Shown here in pieces: positions 9,601-13,205 of a DNA stretch of 13,650 bases. Source of the DNA: Gammaproteobacteria bacterium (GTDB lineage Bacteria > Pseudomonadota > Gammaproteobacteria > Poriferisulfidales > Oxydemutatoraceae); NCBI GenBank assembly GCA_007570905.1, contig RKSI01000086.1, positions 1 to 13,650 of the forward strand, written 5' to 3'. The notes beneath the pieces are model-generated. The model had not been told where the DNA came from and searched no databases. It saw only the letters and a list, made by a program, of their open reading frames with translations. The first letter of the stretch is position 1. Every line of letters begins with the position of its first letter. Made by a program: the position numbers and the translations under genes.

Positions 9601-12044
9601 TCGGGGATGAAACGCTCCTCCAGCGTCAAAAAGATGGTCTCCTGAAACTCGGTCTCTTCGTCGTCAATGACGGTCAGGTCAAAGGTCTGGCTGGTCTGGA
9701 GCGGCTCAAACACCGTCGTCAGCCGCACAATCTCGTCGGTCAACGCCACCTCGGTGTTGGTGCCGGCGACTGCGGTGCCGGAAAAACGCGCGAAGACAGT
9801 CAGTTGGCCTTCCGTCGGGCCGGTCAGCGACGCGACGACGGACACCGGGGTTCCCTGCGGGTTCTCGTCCTCGTCCACGACGGGGTATTGAAGCGGCGCC
9901 GCCGTGTGGTCCAGGCCCATGAAATACAGAATGGGGTCGCTTTGCGCGACATTCACGGCATAGCGGATGGCGGACTCGGCGTTGGCGGCGTTCTGGATAT
10001 TGCTCAACTCTATGGTCAGCGTCTCGGTGCTTTCGTTCAGCACATCGTCCACGACGCGGATGGGCAGTTGCACGCTGGTTCTGCCGCGCCTCAGCACCAG
10101 CGTGCCGCCGATGAAGTCCTCCCTGATTTCAATCGTGACGCCGTCGGCGGCTATCTCGCCGGGAATGATTTCCATGTCTTCCACCTCAAGCGGATTGACG
10201 CCGACCGGCAGAATCCGCCAGTTGGCGGTGACATTGCCTTCTTCAAAGGTCGCGGTTTCGGGCACCGACACGACGAACGGCGCGATGGCGCCCTCGTCAA
10301 AGGCGCCGTCTTCGGGCAGCAGCGTGAAGACGCCGTCGCGGATGCTGGTGGTGCCGGACACGGCGATTTCCAGTTCGGCGGGCGGGCGCACGATGACGGT
10401 GACCCAGTCCGCCGCCTCGCGCTCGGTGAATGTGTCGCGGGTAATCAGCCGGAAGTGGTGCGTTGTCAGCGTCGTCGGCACATCAAGCGTCACCCGCACG
10501 CTGCGCGAGCGCCCGCCCGGAATCAGCGAGCCGGCGCCGCCGGTAATCAGCCGGCTGCTGGCGGGGCCGTCCACCTCTTCCCAGGTGTATTGCAGCCGGT
10601 TGGTGTGGCTGCCGCCGCGCGCATCGCGGCTGAGGCCGCCGTCCAGCATGAACCGCCGCGGCGCGCCGTCGGTGGAAGACACCGTCACCTGCTGGTCAAA
10701 GCCGGCGTGCGGGCGCGGCGGACTGGTGTCCTTGACGACAAACCGCACCTCGTCCGTGGCGGACAAATCGACGCTGTCCGTCACGGTGAACCGCACCGTG
10801 TGCACCGCCTGCCCTCCCGGGGCGCGCACTTCCGGCATGATGAAATTGCTCCTCGCCGCCGACGGCGACTGTATCGTGACACGGACGCCGTCGACGGCGG
10901 CGGGCTGGCTCCAGCGGTAGGTGACGGTGTCGCCGTCCGGGTCGGCGCCGATGCCGCTCAGCGCATGGCTTCTGCCTTCAAAGGTTGTGATGATGGGCGC
11001 CGAATCCACCCGCGCCGTCGGCGGCTCCACATCCTTGACCTCGACATACACCGTATGGACTTGCGAACTGATGTGGCCGACTTCGCGGTCCTTGACGCAG
11101 CCGTCCAGCCCCGACACCTCAAAGGTCAGCGCGGTGCAGCGGAAAACCAGCACTTCCTGCGCCACCACATCGCGGCGTATCGTCTGGCACGCCTGGTACA
11201 CCGGCGGCTGGCCGCTCGGCACCGTAACCTGGAACGGGCCTGCCCAGACTTCGGTGTGGGAGCGGGTGGCATTGACGAACACCGGGTCAAAGTGCGGCGC
11301 GTATTCCACGAAGCGCGCCTGCTCCAGCACGCCGGACAGCCGGGTGGGGGGGCCTTCGCCTTCCTGGTAGGAGAAGGTGCAGCAGGTGGTGATCGGCGTG
11401 AGGCTGGTGTTCATCCACAGGCCCTGCGATTCGGAGGTCTGCTCCACATCCGGGCAGTGCTCGGCGGGGTCCACGCACCTGTCAATGGCATCCTGCGTGC
11501 ATTCGGCGGTCGGCGAACTGTAGGTTGAGAACACCGGCATGCCGTTCACCAGAATGCCGTCTGCGTTGAGCCTGCCTTCGTCCACGCCATAGACGACTCT
11601 GAGGTCCGAAAGGCTAAGTGTCGTGGGCGCGGCGACGCTCCGGGCAATGTCAGTCAAATCACTGAGCGGGCCGAGGTCGGTTCCGTCAGGGGCTATGATG
11701 TTCTCCCGAAAGCAGACCCCGTTGGGAAGTCTGTTAAGACACCGCCGGGTGTAGCCTTCCGGCAGCACATTCTCACCAAGAAAATTATGCGAGTACCTTT
11801 GGTTGAAATCGGATATGATGCGAATATTCGGGTCTCCGCCGAATCGGTGTACCCGAACCCGGGCCGGCAAAACATGTTCGGCTTCGGCCTCGCCCGGCAG
11901 CCACGCCGCCGGCATCACCAGCAAACCGGCCAGCAGTTGCAGCACGCAGCCGCCGCAGGCAAGCCGCAACATCCAGCCTTTTCTTGCGGCGTGCCCGCGC
12001 GGTGTCGCAGGCGCGGCATGTGCGCCGCCGGCGCGCCGCAGCAT
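1..12044 (-). CDS. Giant exported Calx-beta / PKD-like repeat protein (C-terminus beyond window)
   Basis: One minus-strand frame is open for 4,014 codons and leaves the window without a stop, so the true protein is longer. Seen: a signal sequence (residues 1-55), a domain with ten Cys (about 100-316), then tandem beta-sandwich modules to the edge. Two kinds recur. Calx-beta-like modules end in an acidic signature such as VVDDVLNESTETLTIEL, TFDDTLDENAETW or ITDDGEAEAAETL. PKD/cadherin-like modules carry DPDGD...W or AGPDQ...LDGG. Known of these families: Calx-beta modules bind Ca2+ and, with PKD/cadherin-like modules, build bacterial surface adhesins and matrix proteins. Inferred: an exported, calcium-stabilised adhesin-like protein; no catalytic domain is visible. 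The start at 12044 is chosen because GGAGG lies 9 nt upstream; an in-frame ATG at 12068 has almost no leader after the -10 box, and ATG at 11972 (Met25) is an alternative. It is divergent from ribF. The family call is firm; the role is inference. Confidence 0.9.
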   Translation of the reverse strand, partial: MLRRAGGAHAAPATPRGHAARKGWMLRLACGGCVLQLLAGLLVMPAAWLPGEAEAEHVLPARVRVHRFGGDPNIRIISDFNQRYSHNFLGENVLPEGYTRRCLNRLPNGVCFRENIIAPDGTDLGPLSDLTDIARSVAAPTTLSLSDLRVVYGVDEGRLNADGILVNGMPVFSTYSSPTAECTQDAIDRCVDPAEHCPDVEQTSESQGLWMNTSLTPITTCCTFSYQEGEGPPTRLSGVLEQARFVEYAPHFDPVFVNATRSHTEVWAGPFQVTVPSGQPPVYQACQTIRRDVVAQEVLVFRCTALTFEVSGLDGCVKDREVGHISSQVHTVYVEVKDVEPPTARVDSAPIITTFEGRSHALSGIGADPDGDTVTYRWSQPAAVDGVRVTIQSPSAARSNFIMPEVRAPGGQAVHTVRFTVTDSVDLSATDEVRFVVKDTSPPRPHAGFDQQVTVSSTDGAPRRFMLDGGLSRDARGGSHTNRLQYTWEEVDGPASSRLITGGAGSLIPGGRSRSVRVTLDVPTTLTTHHFRLITRDTFTEREAADWVTVIVRPPAELEIAVSGTTSIRDGVFTLLPEDGAFDEGAIAPFVVSVPETATFEEGNVTANWRILPVGVNPLEVEDMEIIPGEIAADGVTIEIREDFIGGTLVLRRGRTSVQLPIRVVDDVLNESTETLTIELSNIQNAANAESAIRYAVNVAQSDPILYFMGLDHTAAPLQYPVVDEDENPQGTPVSVVASLTGPTEGQLTVFARFSGTAVAGTNTEVALTDEIVRLTTVFEPLQTSQTFDLTVIDDEETEFQETIFLTLEERFIPDARVGQVGLTTRRGRTGLVTSTIAIAESDFRTTVGFRRDYTLTEGGSARVCVAVSSPPPAEFRPGRNVYVAVAPVFGADEPDVVGGDPNTYATPSDIGAGAARRLGPFNRDNLEHCFNLATIQDAVPEDTEHLVLRLATTTVATGPQALRSTVRDRHVTLQSELSVVSIEDDDPIVIGWEQQSVDIAEGGAATLSAVILSPPANTPIQRSPFYLGVTAAPGSAALGDYTTATAAQLGLAFADNRRRVDFPVRAPGPASVVDDTLNEAAEAYGIDLVFLDAELVEDLVLDPFTGRLRPVGAEDLALAYGAIDNVIIRESAARATVRIPQNDPLFIAITGPDGQVTEGRTAVFTVLMLTPTNPPAPAPSQGLVAFTWSVSGVAADDYSVVNTLPGVPAGTTIIPPGAPGAQIQLLITDDGEAEAAETLAVTLNNVAVGAGGGTVSRVPQVASAAVMLRDKPPLPAPGIAFGAAAPVAENTPAAFTAVVSRPPATPPDAVLQYSVTQVANATTDTAVVRGDPNYAQIDNPSGAVPAGGGISVAWTAPSVVSRTAVYFRVVATAAAADYRSSSAAAVHAVSVRDTAPPSAQAGGGLSVVENTTSTLAAVIADPDGDALTALWSGPGVVFDDNTNPAAVATWPGVAAGTTDGLTLTLTVADSVGLTATDTQQVVVRSGAAPVARAGPDQTRITGEEITLDGGASHDARGPGNTGQLRYWWRQTDANGGAFSGPQGDRAELAAPRAAATTFSAPLLPATQYFELTVTDTVTMRATTDSVVITLAAPVGRSLSVSAAPRVDEGAALTFTVRLGRTEEVSDGTIGVDWSVAGAGANPVTVADFGAAAAGTTFPSGTATIPSGAREVGVSAPTFDDTLDENAETWHVVISNPQGAATRLGAVTSQSGVINSSDAAAPPPAPTADAGADRSVAEGVVGDGGALVAATITLAATGTRAAGDTASDFLTFRWTQVAGDFDGAPAIADGDPAAVQLSGADSQRASFTAPNVAASATLVFRFTATAARGGMSASASDMVQFTIHDAQPPAVDVADAFIDVNEGESTTLTATAADPDGGAVMLAWDLPQELSDAGALTVFNVTTAGAPAATTATSVFVWPDIGSGVSRSFTLVLVATDAAGLAATGSVTVRIRDNTPPRANPGPDRTVFVGDTVVLDGGESRSALTADDTAGLSFLWQQALSEDPADPPLSEDQFGYVLTSTGTAATTFVAPDIVADEQAFYFRLTVNDLASVSRQSASATLVITVRKRALPPLAVGGIAAQAANEGQRVILGGAAMQDMRFVTSTVAYRWTQTAGAAVQLSGADTASASFVAPDVAAPTQYAFRLDAVASRPGYIDAAASATALVTVNDTEPPSVALPADIAIAIEGTSATIAGAASDPDGDAGLTWAWRQIAPDPDNPASPRVGIAATTGTAVVTFPDIAAAPGTQSFTLELAVTDSQGLAGADTISVTVRDSSPPTIGPFSVPGTFNPYAETGSFWQNDRNPTRVAILNADASRNAVGTRADLVYLWEQIVSNTPGAAAVSGGNPLALTLRNSTSTIASFTPPHYNVVTPVHFRFTVTDTFAQQSSMVQVTVRLTPHTAPGSPWVSQRYRQQDGWIPDSYRVNEGNRVRVRVPYSGDIRFNRVERHVWQLVDRNHVTLALPLPDDDPLRIAFGPPPPRPSLEPPGPQSAIFGADNPANWFDLWFRAPDVDRPTTLYLRYTVVTHWSDNRRISCLLHNRSWTDDGRNCPGLNHDYAPTTGDSRIFRILVNDTQPPVVEAGDAIMVNENEEFRIAGAMAGDPDGSPLRYEWSQSPSFPPVVFSTDAALGRGETAYNALNPVISVVNIQRGTSGAVTLRLTATDRQGLTGSDEVVVTYLSGVGASASAGPDQTLYAPLQGISVMLDGSGSRAARGAGADSGRLRYSWQQVAADDVNAPPVASTDPAAALTQLSGADTARPTVALRAHQGTVALPRYFRLTVTDSVTGGSDSDVVALIVNPPRVLDVAALNQQLTPAALRADEGDLRLVLLRLSSGLDHPTTVSVNWQVRPNSGAGRDPADPEDFCPGAGFRVGNNAFPNNAYPGGTVGFPAGQRQLLVGYYLCRDPDTEGEEIYDIVISGLDDPTGGTNLHMVNLLGQRILAAHTIAPSTGVPTLSVTAPPQSCEGETAEWIVEVNEPQSHAIAYQWDVAVPPVLNPQLNFPPASVALGEDFQAGRTISGGFAYGERAAGAPITGFGLIAAGSTFSTIRIPYRDDDGGGEQAEYYTVRVFSPQPSGVVLFPHFSTTPTGGLSGIYSDATPAGAALLVQTPTGGLGTTSSLSVAEPLVNAGGQAPGEIAPLAVVLSPPQAATATVLWGFRGDATGALGVQPVAGVHDYALVAGDYTIEPRLAEQGVIVFQSVVNPNTNFRLARVQVLADNFNEADETIVLELANRCNAPPGTAARAIYTIVDNDPLNLLLRGPQGAVAEGGTATFTLTLTGGNVPSTTLTVPWNLDPAAGTTLAVSWSAEAVAGVTSATAADFTGLAALPLSGTAVFAAGASVWRLDLRVTRDRETEPDFQGFQFAISTAGISGAFGDVGVTGTAITSVIAGDPVPLVQPSVLPRTVEEGDAVTPTMTFRLVDENGPLVPTRQVTVDYELTGGARHGDDYRVVHGADVTFNAATRRGTMTFRAGQGRVDIGFVPLDDMLAEAAESVVLELSNPQPPTEASLAPFTSQRRASFDITDDERISIVASARESDRSVLEPQRSGDRREVRFDFGLSGGVFDTGETLVAHYSLGGSATPDADYLCISPAPTPTRPCGTGAVTFEAGDTTKTITLAVVGDDTTELQENILVTLTGNFAASPGPGAHLDDIFDSPPGIGAIIRADASDILFVEPVSLAVTEAATDVMVRLRGIGSSLQAAPANLNATATVTYTLGGTAVRGVNYATPPGFAGGRGVITLPAGWPGAGEAAATIPLLQDGYNRVTVTAVLTLTGVSAPGSDLRLGRPGQAGQQRPSATLTIRDSDPVIVSLSPISPPLVNERGTFPAFLGQTGSDTAHFDIQLTGGIPTEAVRVDYRFTGIAADDLADRQLSHTITIPASSRSARRSFTARRDGVREPHETLTLELTGAFTAADTQLAATASRVSAVIHGNGLTYGVRGATSAGLPEQGGSAEVVLYHNPARLRSFNAPYRIVPFAGANQGATTADYTVRHPAGAAGPAQADGSNEYGLISRGV
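3640..4334 (-). repeat. PKD/cadherin-like dyad 3 (A-B)
   Basis: Residues about 2571-2802. Linker NDTQPP (4317-4334) opens module A (VNENEEF...AGDPDGSPLRYEWSQ...LRLTATDRQGLTGSD). Module B has ASAGPDQ...VMLDGSGSRAARG...LRYSWQQ...QLSGADTARP...YFRLTVTDSVTGGSDSD. The next module (3640-3200) is Calx-beta-like, completing a third A-B-Calx cassette. Confidence 0.72.
4335..6890 (-). repeat. PKD-like central block, about seven modules
   Basis: Modules run 6890-6516 (B), 6515-6192 (A, AADPDGGAVMLAWDL), 6191-5840 (B, ANPGPDR...LDGGES...LSFLWQQ), 5840-5544 (B), 5543-5232 (A, ASDPDGDAGLTWAWRQ), 5231-4850 (B-like, VYLWEQI) and 4850-4335 (B-like with an insertion and a Cys pair). Linkers HDAQPP, RDNTPP, NDTEPP and RDSSPP separate several of them. 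The phrase QLSGAD(T/S) then S-F-x-A-P-(D/N)-V recurs in the first and fourth modules. Near-identical DNA under this phrase points to intragenic duplication. Confidence 0.7.
6890..7270 (-). repeat. Single Calx-beta module
   Basis: It has a VDEGAALTFTVRLGR opening, a VDWSVAG strand and the acidic signature TFDDTLDENAETWHVVIS, a full Calx-beta pattern. It lies between two PKD-like blocks and is followed by an Ala/Pro linker (DAAAPPPAPTAD). Confidence 0.8.
7270..7868 (-). repeat. PKD/cadherin-like dyad 2 (A-B)
   Basis: Residues about 1393-1592. Linker RDTAPP (7851-7868) opens module A (VENTTS...IADPDGDALTALWSG...LTVADSVGLTATD). Module B follows, with ARAGPDQ...ITLDGGASHDARG...LRYWWRQTD...YFELTVTDTV. 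The order matches dyads 1 and 3, and a Calx-beta module follows it, as after those two. Confidence 0.72.
7869..8230 (-). repeat. Atypical Ig-like module between Calx-beta block 1 and dyad 2
   Basis: This module begins after LRDKPPLPAPG and has VAENTPAAFTAVVSRPP, then an Ala-rich C-terminal half ending in VHAVSVRDT. It keeps the EN/EG turn and beta-strand rhythm of Calx-beta modules but lacks the DD..E..E signature. It may be a degenerate Calx-beta or an Ig-like spacer. Confidence 0.5.
8230..10385 (-). repeat. Calx-beta block 1, five tandem modules
   Basis: Approximate modules are 10385-9950, 9950-9530, 9530-9090, 9090-8625 and 8625-8230. Each has an early 'EG' turn (FEEGN, LTEGGS, AEGGA, VTEGR) and most have a late acidic strand (VVDDVLNESTETL, VIDDEETEFQETI, VVDDTLNEAAEAY, ITDDGEAEAAETL). 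These acidic clusters match the Ca2+-binding end of Calx-beta domains. Boundaries are marked by short acidic-Pro links (QSDP, DDDP, QNDP). The third module holds a cysteine pair (ARVCVAV and LEHCFNL). Boundaries are by eye, to about 30 bases. Confidence 0.78.
10385..11036 (-). repeat. PKD/cadherin-like dyad 1 (A-B)
   Basis: Residues about 337-554. Module A (to about 10734) has an ADPDGD...YRWSQ core and ends in FTVTDSVDLSATDEV. Module B starts at linker KDTSPP (10716-10733) and has AGFDQ...LDGGLSRDARG...YTWEEVDGP...HFRLITRD. The pattern (Gly/Asp-rich turn, central Trp, then F/Y-x-L-T-V-x-D) is that of PKD/REJ and cadherin-like bacterial modules. Calx-beta modules follow directly. Confidence 0.7.
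11097..11741 (-). other. N-terminal ten-cysteine domain of the giant protein, family not recognised
   Basis: Residues about 102-316 hold ten cysteines, starting with Cys102 and Cys111, including an adjacent pair (TTCCTF), and ending with Cys316 (DGCVKD). The segment has no Calx-beta or PKD signature and sits between the signal peptide and the first repeat. Even numbering and predicted export suggest disulfides. G+C over about 11540-11860 is visibly lower than in the repeats, with codons such as ATA, AGA and CTT. I cannot assign a fold. Confidence 0.6.
11880..12044 (-). other. Signal peptide with extended n-region
   Basis: Residues 1-28 are an unusually long, Arg/Ala/His-rich n-region. A hydrophobic core follows at about 34-49 (VLQLLAGLLVMPAAWL), then a typical signal peptidase I site at residues 53-55 (AEA, cut before Glu56). 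The cysteines at 30 and 33 do not fit a lipobox, so a lipoprotein is unlikely. If translation starts at Met25 (11972) instead, the signal is of ordinary length. Sec-type export is inferred. Confidence 0.75.
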
Positions 12045-12053
12045 CCAATCTTT

Positions 12054-12058
12054 CCTCC
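12054..12058 (-). promoter_or_regulatory. Shine-Dalgarno site deciding the start of the giant gene
   Basis: On the minus strand GGAGG lies 9 nt before ATG 12044, within a G-rich run GGGGGGAGGAAAG. It sits inside the codons that a start at 12068 would translate, so it favours 12044. Confidence 0.7.
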
Positions 12059-12076
12059 CCCCGGACATGATGCGGC

Positions 12077-12082
12077 ATTATA
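12077..12082 (-). promoter_or_regulatory. -10 box of the giant gene
   Basis: A perfect TATAAT on the minus strand, preceded directly by CTG. It would place the transcript start near 12070, giving a leader of about 26 nt before ATG 12044. I see no convincing -35 hexamer at 16-18 bp. An in-frame TAA stop for the giant frame overlaps the box (12078-12080), so its coding cannot start further upstream. Confidence 0.55.
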
Positions 12083-12142
12083 CAGCGGAAACGGCCACCC
12101 CCCGGGCAGGCGCGACTGACAAGGGTTTCTGAACGCCGCCTG

Positions 12143-12148
12143 TATAAT
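12143..12148 (+). promoter_or_regulatory. -10 box of ribF
   Basis: A perfect TATAAT preceded by CCTG. A start about 7 nt downstream falls on or next to ATG 12155, implying a leaderless message or real initiation at ATG 12185. The nearest -35-like hexamer, CTGACA at 12116-12121, is 21 bp away, too far for a standard sigma-70 promoter. Confidence 0.5.
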
Positions 12149-12154
12149 CGGCGC

Positions 12155-13117
12155 ATGGAGTGCTTACACGGAGAACGCGGCCTGATGCGGGCGGGCGGCC
12201 CCTGCGTCGCCACCGTCGGCGGATTTGACGCGCTGCACCCGGGCCATCAGGCGGTCATCGCGCGGTTGCGGCGAATGGCCGCGGCGCACGGCCTGCCGCC
12301 GGTGGTGGTGCTGTTTGAGCCGCTGCCGTCGGAGTTCTTCGCCGCGCCGCCGCCGCCGCGCCTGTACCGCCTGCGCGAACGCGCCGCGCTTCTCGCCGGC
12401 CTCGGCGTGGAGCGCCTGGTGTGCCTGCGGTTTTCTCGCGCCATCGCAAACATGAAGGCCGCCGCTTTCATTGAACGGTTTCTGGTGCGCGGCCTCGCCG
12501 TGCGCGGGCTGGTGGTCGGCCATGATTTTCGTTTCGGCAAAAACCGCGAGGGCGATTTTGCGACGCTGCGCGAAGCCGGCGCGCGCCACGGCTTTGAGGC
12601 CGAACAGGTCGCCGCCGTCTGCGGCGACGGCGCGCGCATCAGCAGCACGCGCATCCGCGAGACGCTGCTGGCCGGCGACATCGCCGCCGCCAACCGCCTG
12701 CTGGGGAGGCGTTACGGCGTCGCCGGGCGCATCGTCGCCGGGCGCGGGCTGGGCGCGCAACTGGGTTTTCCGACCGCCAACATCGCCTGCGGGCCGCGCC
12801 CGCCGCCGCTGGCCGGCGTGTTTGCGGTGGAAGTGGAAGGCGGCGGCGGCGTGCGCCGCGGCGTCGCCAACGCCGGCTTTCGCCCGACGCTGGAAGACGC
12901 CGGGCTGCGGAGATGGCAACTGGAGGCGCACCTGCTGGACTTCAGCGGCGACCTCTACGGGCGGCGCCTGGAAGTGCGCCCGCTGTTCCGGATACGCGAC
13001 GAGAAAAAATTCTCGTCGGTTGAGGAACTGAAAGAGAACATCGCGGGCGACATCGTGGCCGCGCGCCGCTGGTTTGACAACGGCGGCGCGCGCCGCCGCG
13101 CCGCCGCGCGCGCCTGA
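12155..13117 (+). CDS. ribF: Bifunctional riboflavin kinase / FMN adenylyltransferase (FAD synthetase)
   Basis: It phosphorylates riboflavin to FMN and adenylates FMN to FAD, in the cytosol. The 320 residues match the usual length (about 310). The N-terminal adenylyltransferase domain has [10 protein letters not shown] at 22-31 (the class motif GxFDxxHxGH; many homologues read GNFDGVHxGH), [13 protein letters not shown] at 123-135 and ISSTRIR at 162-168. The C-terminal kinase domain has GFPTAN at 204-209, GVAN at 236-239 and WQLEAHLLD at 254-262, with the likely catalytic Glu257. ATG 12155 preserves the short N-terminal segment seen in homologues but has no Shine-Dalgarno site; ATG 12185 (Met11) has GGAG 11 nt upstream and keeps all motifs. 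The C-terminus is an Arg/Ala tail over a GC palindrome (13081-13098). It is probably cotranscribed with ileS. Identification is secure; the exact start is not. Confidence 0.96.
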   Translation: MECLHGERGLMRAGGPCVATVGGFDALHPGHQAVIARLRRMAAAHGLPPVVVLFEPLPSEFFAAPPPPRLYRLRERAALLAGLGVERLVCLRFSRAIANMKAAAFIERFLVRGLAVRGLVVGHDFRFGKNREGDFATLREAGARHGFEAEQVAAVCGDGARISSTRIRETLLAGDIAAANRLLGRRYGVAGRIVAGRGLGAQLGFPTANIACGPRPPPLAGVFAVEVEGGGGVRRGVANAGFRPTLEDAGLRRWQLEAHLLDFSGDLYGRRLEVRPLFRIRDEKKFSSVEELKENIAGDIVAARRWFDNGGARRRAAARA

Positions 13118-13165
13118 AGGCCGCACGGCGCAGCATGACCGGCCACCGCGACAGCACGCTGCGCC

Positions 13166-13191
13166 GGCGCGCCGCAAGCGGGCGGCGCGCC
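13166..13191 (+). other. GC hairpin in the ribF-ileS gap
   Basis: Arms 13166-13175 and 13182-13191 are perfectly complementary over 10 bp (GGCGCGCCGC / GCGGCGCGCC) around the 6-nt loop AAGCGG. No T-run follows, so it is not a classical intrinsic terminator. It ends 14 nt before the ileS start codon. It may affect translation or mRNA stability, or be a by-product of high GC. The rest of the 88-bp gap shows no Shine-Dalgarno site and no clear promoter. Confidence 0.45.
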
Positions 13192-13205
13192 TCACACCGC
13201 ACAAC

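Noticed and set aside
771..11528. Three very long plus-strand open frames (771-4463, 4467-7754, 7881-11528) of over 1,000 codons each
   Set aside because: They are codon-aligned antisense to the giant minus-strand gene and open only because that gene avoids TTA, CTA and TCA. Their products are Arg/Gly/Ala/His-rich with no domain, while the minus frame gives clear Calx-beta and PKD-like modules.
1..12044. CRISPR array, tRNA or mobile element within the repeat gene
   Set aside because: The repeats are diverged protein-coding modules of about 100-150 codons, not short identical repeats with spacers. No tRNA cloverleaf, transposase or terminal inverted repeat was seen.
13074..13079. TTGACA inside the end of ribF as a -35 box for an ileS promoter
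   Set aside because: No -10-like hexamer at 16-18 bp downstream; that DNA is pure GC.
13081..13098. Perfect 18-bp GC palindrome at the end of ribF
   Set aside because: It lies in Gly/Ala/Arg codons made of GCG/CGC and is expected from composition; no T-run for a terminator.
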